Notes: generated by a model not told the origin, from the letters alone. Positions 27,599 through 38,073 are shown, numbered from the stretch's first letter. The stretch: 64,000 nucleotides of DNA from Gemmatimonadota bacterium (GCA_022340865.1 JAJDNC010000004.1:1-64000), one strand, 5' to 3'. Numbers and translations: made by a program.

Positions 27599-28447
27599 AT
27601 GACCCCACCGGACTTCGTCATCCCGTTCCATCGGCTCCCGAAGAGCTTCGCCGAGAGCGTCGCCCACCCCCCGGCGGTGCCCGCGGTGCCCCGTCCGGCG
27701 GCAACCCTCATTCTCTTGAGGGAGGGCGAGGGGGGCATGGAGGTGCTCCTCATGCGACGGACCCGGAATGCGGGATTCGTGCCCGGCGCGTACGTCTTTC
27801 CGGGTGGACGGGTGGATGCCGCCGATGGGGACGCGGCACTGCTGGGACGCCTCGACGGCCTCTCGCCCCGGCAGGCCGAGGAACGGCTCGAGCTCGTCGC
27901 CGCCCAGCCGGCGGCGGTGGCCTACTACGTCGCGGCGCTCCGCGAGGCATTCGAGGAGACCGGGATCCTGGTGGGCCGTACCGCCGCCGGGCTCGCCCCG
28001 AACACCGCCGCCGAGGATGCAACCGTGGACGCCGTGCGCGAGGAGCTCATGGACGACCGGCTGTCCTTCGCCGAAGCGCTGGACCGGACGGCATGCCGAC
28101 TGGACGGGGGGGGCGTGCGCTACGTCGGGCACTGGATCACGCCGGTGGTCGAGCCGCGGCGCTACGACACGCGGTTCTTCGCCGCCGAGGTGCCGGCCGG
28201 CTCCCGGGCTGTGGTGGATCCCAGGGAGATGACCGATGCCGTGTGGATCACGCCCGCCGCTGCGCTGAGCCGTCAGGAAGAGGGAAGCCTCCCCATGGTG
28301 TTTCCCACCATCAGGACACTCGAACAGCTCTCGTTCCACCGCCGAGCCGGCGACGCCCTCGCGGCTCTGGGACGGAGCCCCGTTCCCACCGTCATGCCCC
28401 GTCTGGTGGTCACACCCACCGGGATCGCGCTGGAGTTGGACCCATGA
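27599..28447 (+). CDS. NUDIX hydrolase, 282 aa
   Basis: MTPPDFVIPFHRLPKSF...GAYVFPGGRVDAAD...REAFEETGILV Nudix box. Confidence 0.85.
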   Translation: MTPPDFVIPFHRLPKSFAESVAHPPAVPAVPRPAATLILLREGEGGMEVLLMRRTRNAGFVPGAYVFPGGRVDAADGDAALLGRLDGLSPRQAEERLELVAAQPAAVAYYVAALREAFEETGILVGRTAAGLAPNTAAEDATVDAVREELMDDRLSFAEALDRTACRLDGGGVRYVGHWITPVVEPRRYDTRFFAAEVPAGSRAVVDPREMTDAVWITPAAALSRQEEGSLPMVFPTIRTLEQLSFHRRAGDALAALGRSPVPTVMPRLVVTPTGIALELDP

Positions 28448-29004
28448 AGAAGCACGTAATCGCGGTTCTCGCCCTCGCTCTGCTCACTGCGTCCTGCCAC
28501 AGGAGCGGACCGTCACCGCTCCTCCAGGAGAACGAGGTCCTCGCCCGGATGCTCATGACGGACTTCCAGTCCGGCGACGTCTCCAACCTGAGCGGCCTGT
28601 TCTACCCCACCGCCGTCTACGACGACTACTCCAACCAGAACGAGTACAAGGGCCTGCAGGAGATCTCGGGCTACGTGAAGCGCCTTCAGTCCTGGGCCGA
28701 CGATATCACGTTGAGCGTCAACGCGGTCCACGCGTCGGAGACCGGGGTCACCGTCGAGTGGACGCTCAGCGCCGTGCAGGCACGCCCCATCCCCGGGACA
28801 ATCGGCGTGGCCACCGAGAACCAGGTGCAGGTCAACGGCGTCACCGTCCTCGAGGTCTCCAGGCACCTCATCACCCGGGCCGCGGACTACATGGACGACC
28901 TCGGCCTCGTGCTCCAGCTCGGCGGTCAGGTGCACATGCCCGGCGGCATAGTGCTGAAGGACAACGCGTTGCCGTCGCCGGACACCGGTACGGGAGGGAG
29001 GTGA
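28444..29004 (+). CDS. Putative lipoprotein, NTF2/SnoaL-like, 186 aa
   Basis: MKKHVIAVLALALLTASCHRSG lipobox; ATGA overlap with the NUDIX gene. Confidence 0.65.
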   Translation: MKKHVIAVLALALLTASCHRSGPSPLLQENEVLARMLMTDFQSGDVSNLSGLFYPTAVYDDYSNQNEYKGLQEISGYVKRLQSWADDITLSVNAVHASETGVTVEWTLSAVQARPIPGTIGVATENQVQVNGVTVLEVSRHLITRAADYMDDLGLVLQLGGQVHMPGGIVLKDNALPSPDTGTGGR

Positions 29005-29103
29005 GGCGACGCTTCCAGCGCCCCCTCGGGGGTGGATGCGCGCCCGCTGCGCCCCACCGTGGACGTATCCGTCCGAGGTCCCCGGCGGCTCAGCCGCGGC
29101 TCC

Positions 29104-30165
29104 TCATGCCTCGAGGGCGTCCAGCGTCTCCCACGCCTGCGGCCGCCGACCCTCCTCGACGTCGTGGACGAGCTCCACGAGACGACGCACCAGGGGCGTG
29201 TCCACGCCCACCTCGCCGCCCAGCTCCGCGATGGGGGCGATCTGCGCGTCCACCTCGGTCTTCCGCTTCCGCACGGCCAGGTCGCGCCACACCCCGGAGT
29301 GGCTCTTGGCGGACTTCCGGTTGAATGCCACCAACCGGTCCAGGCTCGCCGCCGCCTCGGCATCGGGCGCCTCCGGAGCGAAGGCGGCGGGGTCGAAGCC
29401 GTCGAAGCCCTCCGGCGCCACCGCCCGCACGTGGGCTACACGCATCACCTCCCGTCCCAGCTCGATGAGCGTGGGCCGGTGCCGCTCCGAGGCCAGCACG
29501 TCGGCGATGGAAGCGTCCACCAGAGCCGTGGCGAAGAGGAGCGAGCCGTACGCCAGCTTGCCCCAGAGGTATCCCCAGATGTTGCCGGTGAGGATCGCCG
29601 CGGGCTCGAAGCGCCGGAAGAGCGCGTGCACGGCCCGGATGCGCCCGGTGGTGGCGCCGTCCAGCTCCCCCACCACCACCGCGCCGTGGTTGCCCCGCTG
29701 GATGACGCCGGGCTCCATGACGTCGGCGCCGAAGTTCACGAAGCAGCCCACCGTGCGCGCCTCGCCCACCCGCGCCGCGATGACCCGCTCGTTGAGGCCG
29801 TTCTGCACCGAGACGATGAAGCCGTCCCCGGCGAGCCGCGGCGCCAGCTCGTCCAGTGCGTCCTCGGTGTGATGGGCCTTCACCGCCAGCAGGACGGTGC
29901 CCAGGCCCGGGCCGACCTCTCCGGGGAGGAGCGCCGGGGCGTGCACCGTGAACGTGTCCACCGGCCCGGTGATGGCCAGGCCCCGCTCGCGGATGGCGCG
30001 CACGTGGGCCTCGTCGACGTCCACGAAGCGGACATCCTCGCCGGCCCTCTTCAGCCACGCGCCGATGGAGCCGCCCATGGCGCCGGCGCCCCAGATGGTG
30101 ATGGGGCCGAGCCGTCCCCCGTCGGTGCCGGCGGGCCGGACGCCCGATGCGGGGGACGTGGTCAC
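29104..30165 (-). CDS. 2-dehydropantoate 2-reductase (KPR) family protein, 353 aa
   Basis: ITIWGAGAMGGSIGAWLKRAGEDVRFVD; QNGLNE; KLAYGSLLFATALVD. Confidence 0.85.
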   Translation of the reverse strand: MTTSPASGVRPAGTDGGRLGPITIWGAGAMGGSIGAWLKRAGEDVRFVDVDEAHVRAIRERGLAITGPVDTFTVHAPALLPGEVGPGLGTVLLAVKAHHTEDALDELAPRLAGDGFIVSVQNGLNERVIAARVGEARTVGCFVNFGADVMEPGVIQRGNHGAVVVGELDGATTGRIRAVHALFRRFEPAAILTGNIWGYLWGKLAYGSLLFATALVDASIADVLASERHRPTLIELGREVMRVAHVRAVAPEGFDGFDPAAFAPEAPDAEAAASLDRLVAFNRKSAKSHSGVWRDLAVRKRKTEVDAQIAPIAELGGEVGVDTPLVRRLVELVHDVEEGRRPQAWETLDALEA

Positions 30166-30175
30166 TGCTCCAGCC

Positions 30176-32164
30176 TCAGTGCGCCGCCGTCTCCGCGGCC
30201 ACCGGCTCCGGGATCGCGTCCGCCACGATCTCCACCACGTGCTTCACCTGGACCGGGTGCTCCTCGTACCCCTCCTGGACCTTGAGGCCGTCCTCGAGCA
30301 TGGCCATGCAGAACGGACACGACACGGCCAGCGTGGGCGCACCCGACTTCATGATCTCCGCGGCGCGGTTCCACGACACCCGGGGCTCCGCCTCCTCCCG
30401 CCAGAAGTTGCCGCCGCCGGCCCCGCAGCAGAACGCGTGCTCGCGGTTGCGCTCGAGCTCCACGATCTCCCCGCCGCCGGCCTTCACCAGCGCGCGCTGC
30501 TCGTCGTAGATGCCGTTGTAGCGTCCGTAGAAGCACGAGTCGTGGTAGGCCACCTTGCCCAGGTCCTCTCTGCCGGGCAGCCCCTTCTTGGCCACCAACT
30601 CGTGGACGAGCTGCTCGACGCTCACCACCTCGAAGGGCGTCCCGTTCCAGTCCTCGGGCACGAAGTCCCTGTAGTCCTTGTTGAAGACCTGGTGACAGTG
30701 GGGGTTCGTCACCACCAGACGATTGAACTTCACGGCGCCGAAGAGCTCCAGGTTCGTCTGGGCGTTCATCTGGAACTGGAGCTCGTTCCCCATGCGCCGG
30801 TAGTTCTCTCCGCAGCATACCTCGCTGTCGCCGAGGATACGGAAGTCCACGTCGAAGTACCGGAGGACCTTGAGCGTCGCCCTGGTGCTCTCGATGGAGC
30901 GATCGTCATAGAGCCCCCAACACCCGACCCAGAACAGGACGTCGAACTCCTCGCCGGGCTCGGCGACGGGGACGTCTCCGAGGCTCTCGAGGGTCTCGGT
31001 CTTGCGGTGCTCGCCGTACCCCCAGGGATCGCCGGTGCGCTCCATGCTGGTGAAGACGCGCTGGTACTCGGGCTCGATGTCCCCGACGTCGAGAACCTGG
31101 TAGCGGCGCATGTTCAGCAGCATCGACAGATGGTCGATGTCCACGGGGCACGCCTGCACGCACGCCATGCATGTGGTGCACTCCCAGAGGGTCTGCTGGG
31201 CGATGACGTGGTCGACCAACGGCTGGGATTCGAAATCCACGCCGTCGACGCTGCCCCCCGCGGCCGCAAACGCCTCACGCGCCACGGCGGCCTGCTTGCC
31301 GTGGGGCTGCTTGCCGGCCGCGTGGTACTTCAGGTCGACGATGAAGTCGCGCGGGCTCAGCAGCTTGCCCGTGGCGTAGGCGGGGCACGCCTCCTGGCAC
31401 CGCCCGCACTCGATGCAGGTGATGAGGTCCAGGCGGTCCTTCCACCCCAGGTGCTCGAGCCGATTGAAGCCGTACGCCTCCCCCTTCGACTCGTCCAGCT
31501 CCTTCTCCAGATCCATGAAGTCCATCTTCTGGTGGTCCTGGAGCTGCTGGAGCACCGAGTTGAACGGCGCGCCGAGGATGTGGAAGTGCTTCGACGTGGG
31601 CACGTACGCCAGGAAGGTGAACGCCACCATGAGGTGGGCGTAGCCGAAGTACGTGGACGTAGTGCCGGCCAGGTACCGCTCGCCCAGGTGGGTCACGGCG
31701 ATGACGGCGATGGCCGCCAGCACGATCCCCGACTCGTGGCTGTGGTACGTCAGGTACGTTGGCTTCACCACGTAGCGGCGCACGGCCAGCACCACGCATC
31801 CGAGGATGATGAGCGCGGCGAACACGTCCACCACGATGTCGAACCAGTCGAGGGGGCCCACCAGGAACCCCTGCCCCCCCACCGCCAGGCGGTCGAGCAG
31901 GTTCAGCGTGGAGATCGCGAAGGCCAGAAAGCCCCAGAAGATCATGGCGTGCGCCCACCCCGCGGTCAGGCGTTTGCGCACTTTGGTCTGGCCCAGCACC
32001 TCGATGAAGAAGATCGCGATCCGGCGTCCGATGTGGTCCGCTCGGCTCTCTGGGTGGCCGTGACGCACGAAGGCGATCTTGCCGGCCACCAATCGGAAAA
32101 ACACCACCAGCGTGGCCAGGACATACAGGCCAACGGCGAGGCGGATAATGGCTTGCGTATCCAT
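30176..32164 (-). CDS. Membrane-anchored (Fe-S)-binding, heterodisulfide-reductase-related (CCG-domain) protein, 662 aa
   Basis: N-terminal TM segments; CIECGRCQEACPAY and CTTCMACVQACPVD 4Fe-4S motifs; two CCG domains (SEVCCGENYRRMGNE, HAFCCGAGGGNFW). Confidence 0.85.
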   Translation of the reverse strand: MDTQAIIRLAVGLYVLATLVVFFRLVAGKIAFVRHGHPESRADHIGRRIAIFFIEVLGQTKVRKRLTAGWAHAMIFWGFLAFAISTLNLLDRLAVGGQGFLVGPLDWFDIVVDVFAALIILGCVVLAVRRYVVKPTYLTYHSHESGIVLAAIAVIAVTHLGERYLAGTTSTYFGYAHLMVAFTFLAYVPTSKHFHILGAPFNSVLQQLQDHQKMDFMDLEKELDESKGEAYGFNRLEHLGWKDRLDLITCIECGRCQEACPAYATGKLLSPRDFIVDLKYHAAGKQPHGKQAAVAREAFAAAGGSVDGVDFESQPLVDHVIAQQTLWECTTCMACVQACPVDIDHLSMLLNMRRYQVLDVGDIEPEYQRVFTSMERTGDPWGYGEHRKTETLESLGDVPVAEPGEEFDVLFWVGCWGLYDDRSIESTRATLKVLRYFDVDFRILGDSEVCCGENYRRMGNELQFQMNAQTNLELFGAVKFNRLVVTNPHCHQVFNKDYRDFVPEDWNGTPFEVVSVEQLVHELVAKKGLPGREDLGKVAYHDSCFYGRYNGIYDEQRALVKAGGGEIVELERNREHAFCCGAGGGNFWREEAEPRVSWNRAAEIMKSGAPTLAVSCPFCMAMLEDGLKVQEGYEEHPVQVKHVVEIVADAIPEPVAAETAAH

Positions 32165-32281
32165 GGTCGAACACTAGCCAAATCGGCCCCGAACCGCACG
32201 GCCGGGAGCCGGGTTCCGGAACCGCCGTCCGTGCCGGGCGTAGGACCTTCCCTCTACTCGGCCAACTGCCCAGGAGGCGCC

Positions 32282-33751
32282 ATGACCGGGATCCGCCCCC
32301 GCACCGTCGGCGAGCTCAAGGCGACGGGCTATCGCCCGCGGACCGTGAAGGAAGAGATGCGCGGGAACCTCGTACGCAAGCTGCGGGAGGGCGAGACGCT
32401 CTTCCCCGGCGTGCAGGGCTACGAGGACACCGTCATCCCGCAGATCGTCAACGCCGTCCTCTCATGCCACGACTTCATCCTGCTTGGGCTCCGCGGCCAG
32501 GCGAAGAGTCGCATTCTTCGCCAGCTCGTGGAGCTCCTGGACGACGAGATCCCCATCCTCGAGGGGAGCGAGGTCAACGACGACCCGCTGCGCCCGATCT
32601 CCAAGTACGCTCGCCTCCTCCTCGCGGAGCGGGGAGACGACGCGCCGGTCGCGTGGGTCGAGCGGCCGCAGCGGTACGTGGAGAAGCTGGCCACTCCGGA
32701 CGTGACCATCGCCGACATCATCGGCGACGTGGACCCCATCAAGGCCGCGCGGGGCGGGCACATCCTCGCCGACGAGCTCACCATCCACTACGGGCTGCTG
32801 CCGCGAGCCAACCGGGGCATATTCGCCATCAACGAGCTGCCGGATCTCGCCGGCAAGATCCAGGTGGGGCTCTTCAACATCCTCCAGGAGGGGGACGTGC
32901 AGGTGAAGGGCTATCCGATCCGCCTGGCGCTGGACGTGATGATGGTGTTCACCGCCAACCCCGAGGACTACACGGCGCGTGGCAAGATCATCACGCCCCT
33001 CAAGGACCGCATCGGCGCGGAGATCCGCACGCACTATCCGGAGGAGCTGGAGATCGGCGTCGGCATCACGCGCCAGGAGGCGTGGACGAACCGCGACGGC
33101 GTGTGCGTCGACATCCCCGACTTCGTCGCGGACGTGGTGGAGCTGGTGGCGTTCGGCGCCCGGGACGACAAGCGCATCGACCAGCGCTCCGGCGTCAGCC
33201 AGCGCATGCCCATCACGGTCCTGGAGACCATGGTGTCCAATGCGGAGCGGCGGGCCCTGAGCAACGGTGAGGACAATGCGGTTCCACGCATCGCGGACCT
33301 CTACGCCGCCCTTCCGGCGATCACGGGGAAGCTCGAGCTGGAGTACGAGGGCGAGCTGCACGGCCACCAGAAGATCGCCCGGGAGCTCATCCAGGCCGCG
33401 GCGTTGCACGCCTTCGACCAGCGCGGCGGCGGCGCCGACGTGGAGGGGATCGTCGAGTACTTCGAGACCGGTGGGGTTCTCCAGGTGGGAGAGGACGCCG
33501 CCGCGGACGCGTGCGTGCGCGGCTTCGAAGCCGTGCCGGGCCTTCTCGACCTCGTGGAGGCGCTGGGACTCGCCCCCGGGGACGCCAACGACGGCGTGCG
33601 CGCGGCGGCCTGCGAGCTTACACTCGAAGCGCTGGTGGCCCAGAAGCGCATCGCACGGTCGGCCGCCGGCTATGCGCGTGCGCGCCACGAAGGCCCGTCG
33701 CAGGGCAAGGGCTATAAGGGATTCGACCCCACGGGAGGCCTCAACATCTGA
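32282..33751 (+). CDS. MoxR/RavA/BchI-like AAA+ ATPase, 489 aa
   Basis: MTGIRPRTVGELKATGYRPRTVKEEM...LLGLRGQAKSRILRQL (GxxGxAKS Walker A), GGHILADEL, ANRGIFAINELPDL. Confidence 0.8.
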   Translation: MTGIRPRTVGELKATGYRPRTVKEEMRGNLVRKLREGETLFPGVQGYEDTVIPQIVNAVLSCHDFILLGLRGQAKSRILRQLVELLDDEIPILEGSEVNDDPLRPISKYARLLLAERGDDAPVAWVERPQRYVEKLATPDVTIADIIGDVDPIKAARGGHILADELTIHYGLLPRANRGIFAINELPDLAGKIQVGLFNILQEGDVQVKGYPIRLALDVMMVFTANPEDYTARGKIITPLKDRIGAEIRTHYPEELEIGVGITRQEAWTNRDGVCVDIPDFVADVVELVAFGARDDKRIDQRSGVSQRMPITVLETMVSNAERRALSNGEDNAVPRIADLYAALPAITGKLELEYEGELHGHQKIARELIQAAALHAFDQRGGGADVEGIVEYFETGGVLQVGEDAAADACVRGFEAVPGLLDLVEALGLAPGDANDGVRAAACELTLEALVAQKRIARSAAGYARARHEGPSQGKGYKGFDPTGGLNI

Positions 33752-33908
33752 CGGGTGCGTGAAGTCGGCGCAGGGCGTCGTCAGGCCGGGCACCCGCGTC
33801 CGTAGGGCGTGGGTGGCGGCTTCCGGGCACCGCCGCGACAGTGGTGGTCCCTGCATCCCACTTGACGCACCCCACCACGACCAGGAACGGACGCTCCCCG
33901 AACGCTCA

Positions 33909-34469
33909 ATGGACGCACGCGAGACTTTGTCACCCGAGCAGAAGGAGGCGTTGGAGGACGCCCGCAAGAGCGCCGGCCAATTCCTCGGCGCCGCCAAGGT
34001 GGCCACGTTCAACGGATGGACCCTGGCCGTCTTCGCCGCTCTGACCATCCCCTTCGCCATCGGCAGCGTCACCGCCCTGGTTCTCGGCGTGGGCATGGCC
34101 GTGGTGGCCCGCAACGAGTTCAAGGGCCGGGGCATGCTCAGGCGCATCGACCCGGCGGGGGCCCGCCTCCTGGGCAGGAACCAGGTGGGCCTCATGTGCC
34201 TCGTCATCGCGTATTGCCTGTGGAGCATGTACGGCGCGTACGCCCATCCAGACCTCCAGATCCAGCAGCAGCTCGACCTGGTGGGCGTTCCTCCCGACAC
34301 CGTCCGCAGCCTGACGGTTCTGGTCTACGCCGGCGTCATCGGCACGAGCCTGATCTTCCAGGGGCTCAACGCACGCTACTACTTCGTGCGCGTGAAGAGG
34401 GTCGAGGCGTACCTGCGGCGCACGCCCGAGTGGATCGTGGAGCTGCAGCGGACGGTGACGCTGGACTGA
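33909..34469 (+). CDS. Small integral membrane protein, 186 aa
   Basis: MDARETLSPEQKEALEDARKSAGQFLGAAKVATFNGWTLAVFAALTIPFAIGSV... Confidence 0.6.
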   Translation: MDARETLSPEQKEALEDARKSAGQFLGAAKVATFNGWTLAVFAALTIPFAIGSVTALVLGVGMAVVARNEFKGRGMLRRIDPAGARLLGRNQVGLMCLVIAYCLWSMYGAYAHPDLQIQQQLDLVGVPPDTVRSLTVLVYAGVIGTSLIFQGLNARYYFVRVKRVEAYLRRTPEWIVELQRTVTLD

Positions 34470-34533
34470 AGGCGACGCGCGGCCGGGAAGTCACCGCTGG
34501 CGTCGCGGGCCGGCGCCTCCGACCTTCCGGACC

Positions 34534-36435
34534 ATGTCGTCCCGCCTCGACGAGCTTTTGCGCCGTCCCGTCGTTCTCGCCCTCGGGTGGGCGGGGGCCG
34601 TGGTCGTCGTGGCGCTGGCGACCAGGCACTTCTGGATTCCCCTGGACGCCGGCACTCTGGCTCAATCCGCCGAGCGTGTCCTCCGTGGGCAGCTCCCCCA
34701 GCGCGACTTCGGTGATCCCTACTCGGGGCTGAACGCCGTGGTGGGCGCCCTGGCTTTGAAGGTGCTCGGGGTGCGCCTGCCCGCCCTGCGCGTTCCCCTG
34801 GTGGTGGGCTTCGCCGCCTGGCTGCCCGGGCTCTGGCTCGTGGCCCGCCGCTTCGTCGAGCCCGCGGCGGCGGCCGGGGCGGTGGCGCTGGCCGCCGTCC
34901 TCTCGGTGCCCACGTACCCGGAGGCCATGCCGACGTGGTTCTCCTTGTTCGCGGTAACCTGGGGACTCTGGTGCCTGCTGAGGCTCCTGGACGGCGGCTC
35001 ACGCGGGTGGCTCGCGGCGGCCGGCGCCCTGGCGGGCGTGGCGGTTCTCTTCAAGGTGGTGGGCCTCTACTTCGTCGCGGCCACCTTGCTGGCGCTGGCC
35101 GCGCACCGCGCGGACGGATCCCGGCTCTACCGTGGCGTCATGGTGGCGGGTGTCGTCGCCTTCCTCGCGCTGCTGGGCCACCTCGTGATCCCGGGCTCCG
35201 GCGCCTCCGGGGTGTGGCACTTCTTCGTGCCGGCGCTGGCGCTGGGCGGGGCGGTGGTGTGGCGAGGGTGGCACGGTCGGGCCGGCGAGGCGGCGTCCAC
35301 CGGCGCCGGCCTGCGCCCGCTGCTGGCCGACGGGGTGGCGCTGGCCCTGGGTCTCACGATCCCCGTGGCGCTCTTCCTGGTCCCCTATGCCCTGGGCGGC
35401 GGTCTGGCCGCCTGGTTCCGCGGCGTCTTCGTCCTTCCGGGGCGCCGGCTGCAGGCTGCGGCGAGCTCTCCGGGGCCTTTCTGGACTGTCGTTCCGGGTA
35501 TGGTGGCCGTCGTCGTCGTGGGGGCGGCGACCCGCCTGCAGGGTGCCGGAGCCCGTCGCGCGGCGCTGGCCCTGGCAGCCCTTCTGGCCCTGGGCCTGGC
35601 GCTGGACGACGCTCTGGATGGCGGCGTGATGTCCACGCTCTGGTACGCTCTCAGGGGATGGATCCCGGCGCTGGTGGTGTGGGGCGCGGTGGCTTGGGGG
35701 CTCCGAGCGGGGGCGTCGGGTGCCACCGCCTCGGCCAGGGGCTTCACGAGCTCCGCGGGCGCCGATGTCGCTTCCGGCGGCCGCCCCCAGGACGGCGCTG
35801 CGGCCGCGGCACCCTTCCCTCACCGGCCCGCCGCAACGGTGTACGCCGTCCTCGCCACAGCCGGCCTCTGGGCGCTGGTGGAGTTCCCGTACGACGCACC
35901 GGCGTACTTCTTCTACGTCGCGCCGTTGGGCGTGCTGGCCACGCTGGCGGTGGTGGGAGTCTACCGCCGCCATGCCGGCCCGGTGCTGGCGCTCCTGGCG
36001 GCGATGGCCGCCTTTCTGGGCGCCGGATACGGGGCCGGGGTGGCCCTCTCCTCCCCCACCCTGCTGGACCTGCCGCGGGGCGGCATCCGCGTGTCCACCG
36101 CCGATGCCCGCGTCTACGAGACGCTGGTGCGCGACGTCCGGGAGCACACGGACGGCGGCGACCTGTGGGCGGGCCCCGACGCGCCGGAGGTGTACTACCT
36201 CACGGGCCTTCCCAATCCGACGCCGACGCTCTACGAGTTCCTGGATGCGACACCGCCCAGGGTGGCGGACCTCGACACGCTCTTCGCCGCCCACGACGTT
36301 CGTGTCGTGGTCCTGAACCGGAAGCCGCTCTTCTCCGCCCCGGCGGCCGCAGACGTGGTGACCTGGCTCTACCGGACATTCCCCGCCGGCCAGGACGTGG
36401 GACCGTTCTCCGTCCGATGGAAGGAGACGCCGTGA
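34534..36435 (+). CDS. Polytopic membrane glycosyltransferase-like protein (GT-C/family 39-like), 633 aa
   Basis: Many TM helices; ...STLAQSAERVLRGQLPQRDFGDPYSGLN early loop; hydrophilic C-terminal domain. Confidence 0.65.
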   Translation: MSSRLDELLRRPVVLALGWAGAVVVVALATRHFWIPLDAGTLAQSAERVLRGQLPQRDFGDPYSGLNAVVGALALKVLGVRLPALRVPLVVGFAAWLPGLWLVARRFVEPAAAAGAVALAAVLSVPTYPEAMPTWFSLFAVTWGLWCLLRLLDGGSRGWLAAAGALAGVAVLFKVVGLYFVAATLLALAAHRADGSRLYRGVMVAGVVAFLALLGHLVIPGSGASGVWHFFVPALALGGAVVWRGWHGRAGEAASTGAGLRPLLADGVALALGLTIPVALFLVPYALGGGLAAWFRGVFVLPGRRLQAAASSPGPFWTVVPGMVAVVVVGAATRLQGAGARRAALALAALLALGLALDDALDGGVMSTLWYALRGWIPALVVWGAVAWGLRAGASGATASARGFTSSAGADVASGGRPQDGAAAAAPFPHRPAATVYAVLATAGLWALVEFPYDAPAYFFYVAPLGVLATLAVVGVYRRHAGPVLALLAAMAAFLGAGYGAGVALSSPTLLDLPRGGIRVSTADARVYETLVRDVREHTDGGDLWAGPDAPEVYYLTGLPNPTPTLYEFLDATPPRVADLDTLFAAHDVRVVVLNRKPLFSAPAAADVVTWLYRTFPAGQDVGPFSVRWKETP

Positions 36436-37046
36436 GCAAGCCGTGGGCTCGACTGTTCGAGGTGCCGTGGGTGTACCGGATCTGGCAGGCTCCCTTCCAG
36501 GAGCAGAAGCTGGCGCCCGTCCTCCGGCACAACGACCTCTCCAACGTCCGCCGCGTCCTCGACGTCGGATGCGGGCCCGGGACCAACGCCCCCCACTTCC
36601 GGGGGAAGGATTACCTGGGTCTCGACATCAACCCCGAGTACGTGAGGCAGGCACGGGCGCGCCACGGGATGCGCTTCGAGGTGGCCGACGTCACCCGCTG
36701 GGAGGTGCGCGACGAGCCCTTCGACTTCATTCTGGTGAACAGCTTCTTCCACCACGTGGGTGACGAGGACTCGGACCGCATCCTCTCCCACCTGGCCACG
36801 CTCCTCACCGCCGACGGATGCATCCACGTGCTCGACCTGGTGCTGCCGGAACGCGCCTCGCCCGCCCGGCTCCTGGCCAAGATGGACCGCGGGGAGCACC
36901 CCCGCCCCCTGGAGCGCTGGCGCACGCTCTTCGGGATGCGCTTCGACGTGGAGCACTTCGAGCCCTACGACCTGGACGTCGCCGGCGTCGCACTGTGGAA
37001 GATGGTCTACTTCCGCGGCCGCCCGACGGAGCGGGCGCGGTCATGA
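36432..37046 (+). CDS. Class I SAM-dependent methyltransferase, 204 aa
   Basis: GTGA overlap; VLDVGCGPGTNAPHF motif I; FDFILVNSFFHHV. Confidence 0.82.
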   Translation: MSKPWARLFEVPWVYRIWQAPFQEQKLAPVLRHNDLSNVRRVLDVGCGPGTNAPHFRGKDYLGLDINPEYVRQARARHGMRFEVADVTRWEVRDEPFDFILVNSFFHHVGDEDSDRILSHLATLLTADGCIHVLDLVLPERASPARLLAKMDRGEHPRPLERWRTLFGMRFDVEHFEPYDLDVAGVALWKMVYFRGRPTERARS

Positions 37047-37113
37047 GCCGCGGAGGCGCCCGCGGCGGAGAGCGCCGGGCCGGATGCCGGCGCACAACCG
37101 GGGAGGTGAGCCG

Positions 37114-38073
37114 GTGAGCGAGTCGAACGCCCCGAGGGTGTCCGTGGCGGTGCCTCTGTACAACGAGGAGGCGACGCTGCCGGAGCTGCTTCGACGCGTG
37201 CGCGCCGTGCTGGACGCCCTCCCCGGGGGACCCCACGAGCTGGTGCTGGTGGACGACGGCAGCACGGACGAGACCCGCACGATGATGGAGGAGGCCGCGC
37301 GCGGCGACGGCCGCGTCGTGTCGGTGGCCCTCTCACGGAACTTCGGCCACCAGCCGGCGCTCACGGCCGCCCTCGACCACGTGGGCGGCGACGTGGTGGT
37401 GCTCATGGACGCCGATCTCCAGGACCCCCCGGAGGAGATCCTCCGGTTCCTGGAGGCGTACCACCGGGGGTACGACGTGGTCTACGCGAAGCGGGAGCGG
37501 AGGAAGGAGCCCCTCTGGCTCCGCTTCTGCTACTGGGCCTACTACCGGCTACTGGCGCGTATGGCGCGGCCGGCGCTCCCGCTGGACGCGGGCGACTTCT
37601 CGCTCCTCTCCCGGCGCGTCGCCGACGAGATCCGTCGCGCCCCGGAGCGCCAGCGGTATCTCCGGGGACTCAGGGCGTGGGCGGGGTTTCGCCAGCTCGG
37701 CCTCCCGGTGGAGCGGGCCGGCCGTCACGCCGGCGAGTCCAAGTACTCCTTCGGCCGCCTGGTGGAGCTGGGCCTGGACGGGATCTTCTCGTTCTCCGTG
37801 GTGCCCATCCGCGCCGCCGCGGTGGTGGGAGCGGGGGCGGCGGGCCTCGCCGTGCTCTTCGCCCTCTACGCCGTCTGGGCCAAGGTCGTCCAGCACCGCT
37901 CTCCCCAGGGGTTCACCGCCCTCCTGGTGGTGGGGACGTTCCTGGCCGGTGTGCTCCTCTTCTTCCTGGGGGTCATCGGCGAGTACGTGGGGCGCATCTA
38001 CCAGGAGGTGAAGGCGCGGCCCGTGTACGTGGTGGACAGGGTGGTGCGGGGAGAAAGGGGGGAGGAGTCGTGA
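37114..38073 (+). CDS. Family 2 glycosyltransferase (polyprenyl-phosphate GT, GtrB/DPM1-like) with two C-terminal TM helices
   Basis: RVSVAVPLYNEEATLPELLRR, LVDDGSTDET, MDADLQDPPEEI, HAGESKYSFGRL. Confidence 0.88.
   Translation: MSESNAPRVSVAVPLYNEEATLPELLRRVRAVLDALPGGPHELVLVDDGSTDETRTMMEEAARGDGRVVSVALSRNFGHQPALTAALDHVGGDVVVLMDADLQDPPEEILRFLEAYHRGYDVVYAKRERRKEPLWLRFCYWAYYRLLARMARPALPLDAGDFSLLSRRVADEIRRAPERQRYLRGLRAWAGFRQLGLPVERAGRHAGESKYSFGRLVELGLDGIFSFSVVPIRAAAVVGAGAAGLAVLFALYAVWAKVVQHRSPQGFTALLVVGTFLAGVLLFFLGVIGEYVGRIYQEVKARPVYVVDRVVRGERGEES

Noticed and set aside
32282-33751. Magnesium chelatase (bacteriochlorophyll) genes bchI/bchD
   Set aside because: The AAA and VWA proteins resemble that superfamily, but no other bch, crt or puf genes are visible; MoxR/RavA-like pair is the safer call.
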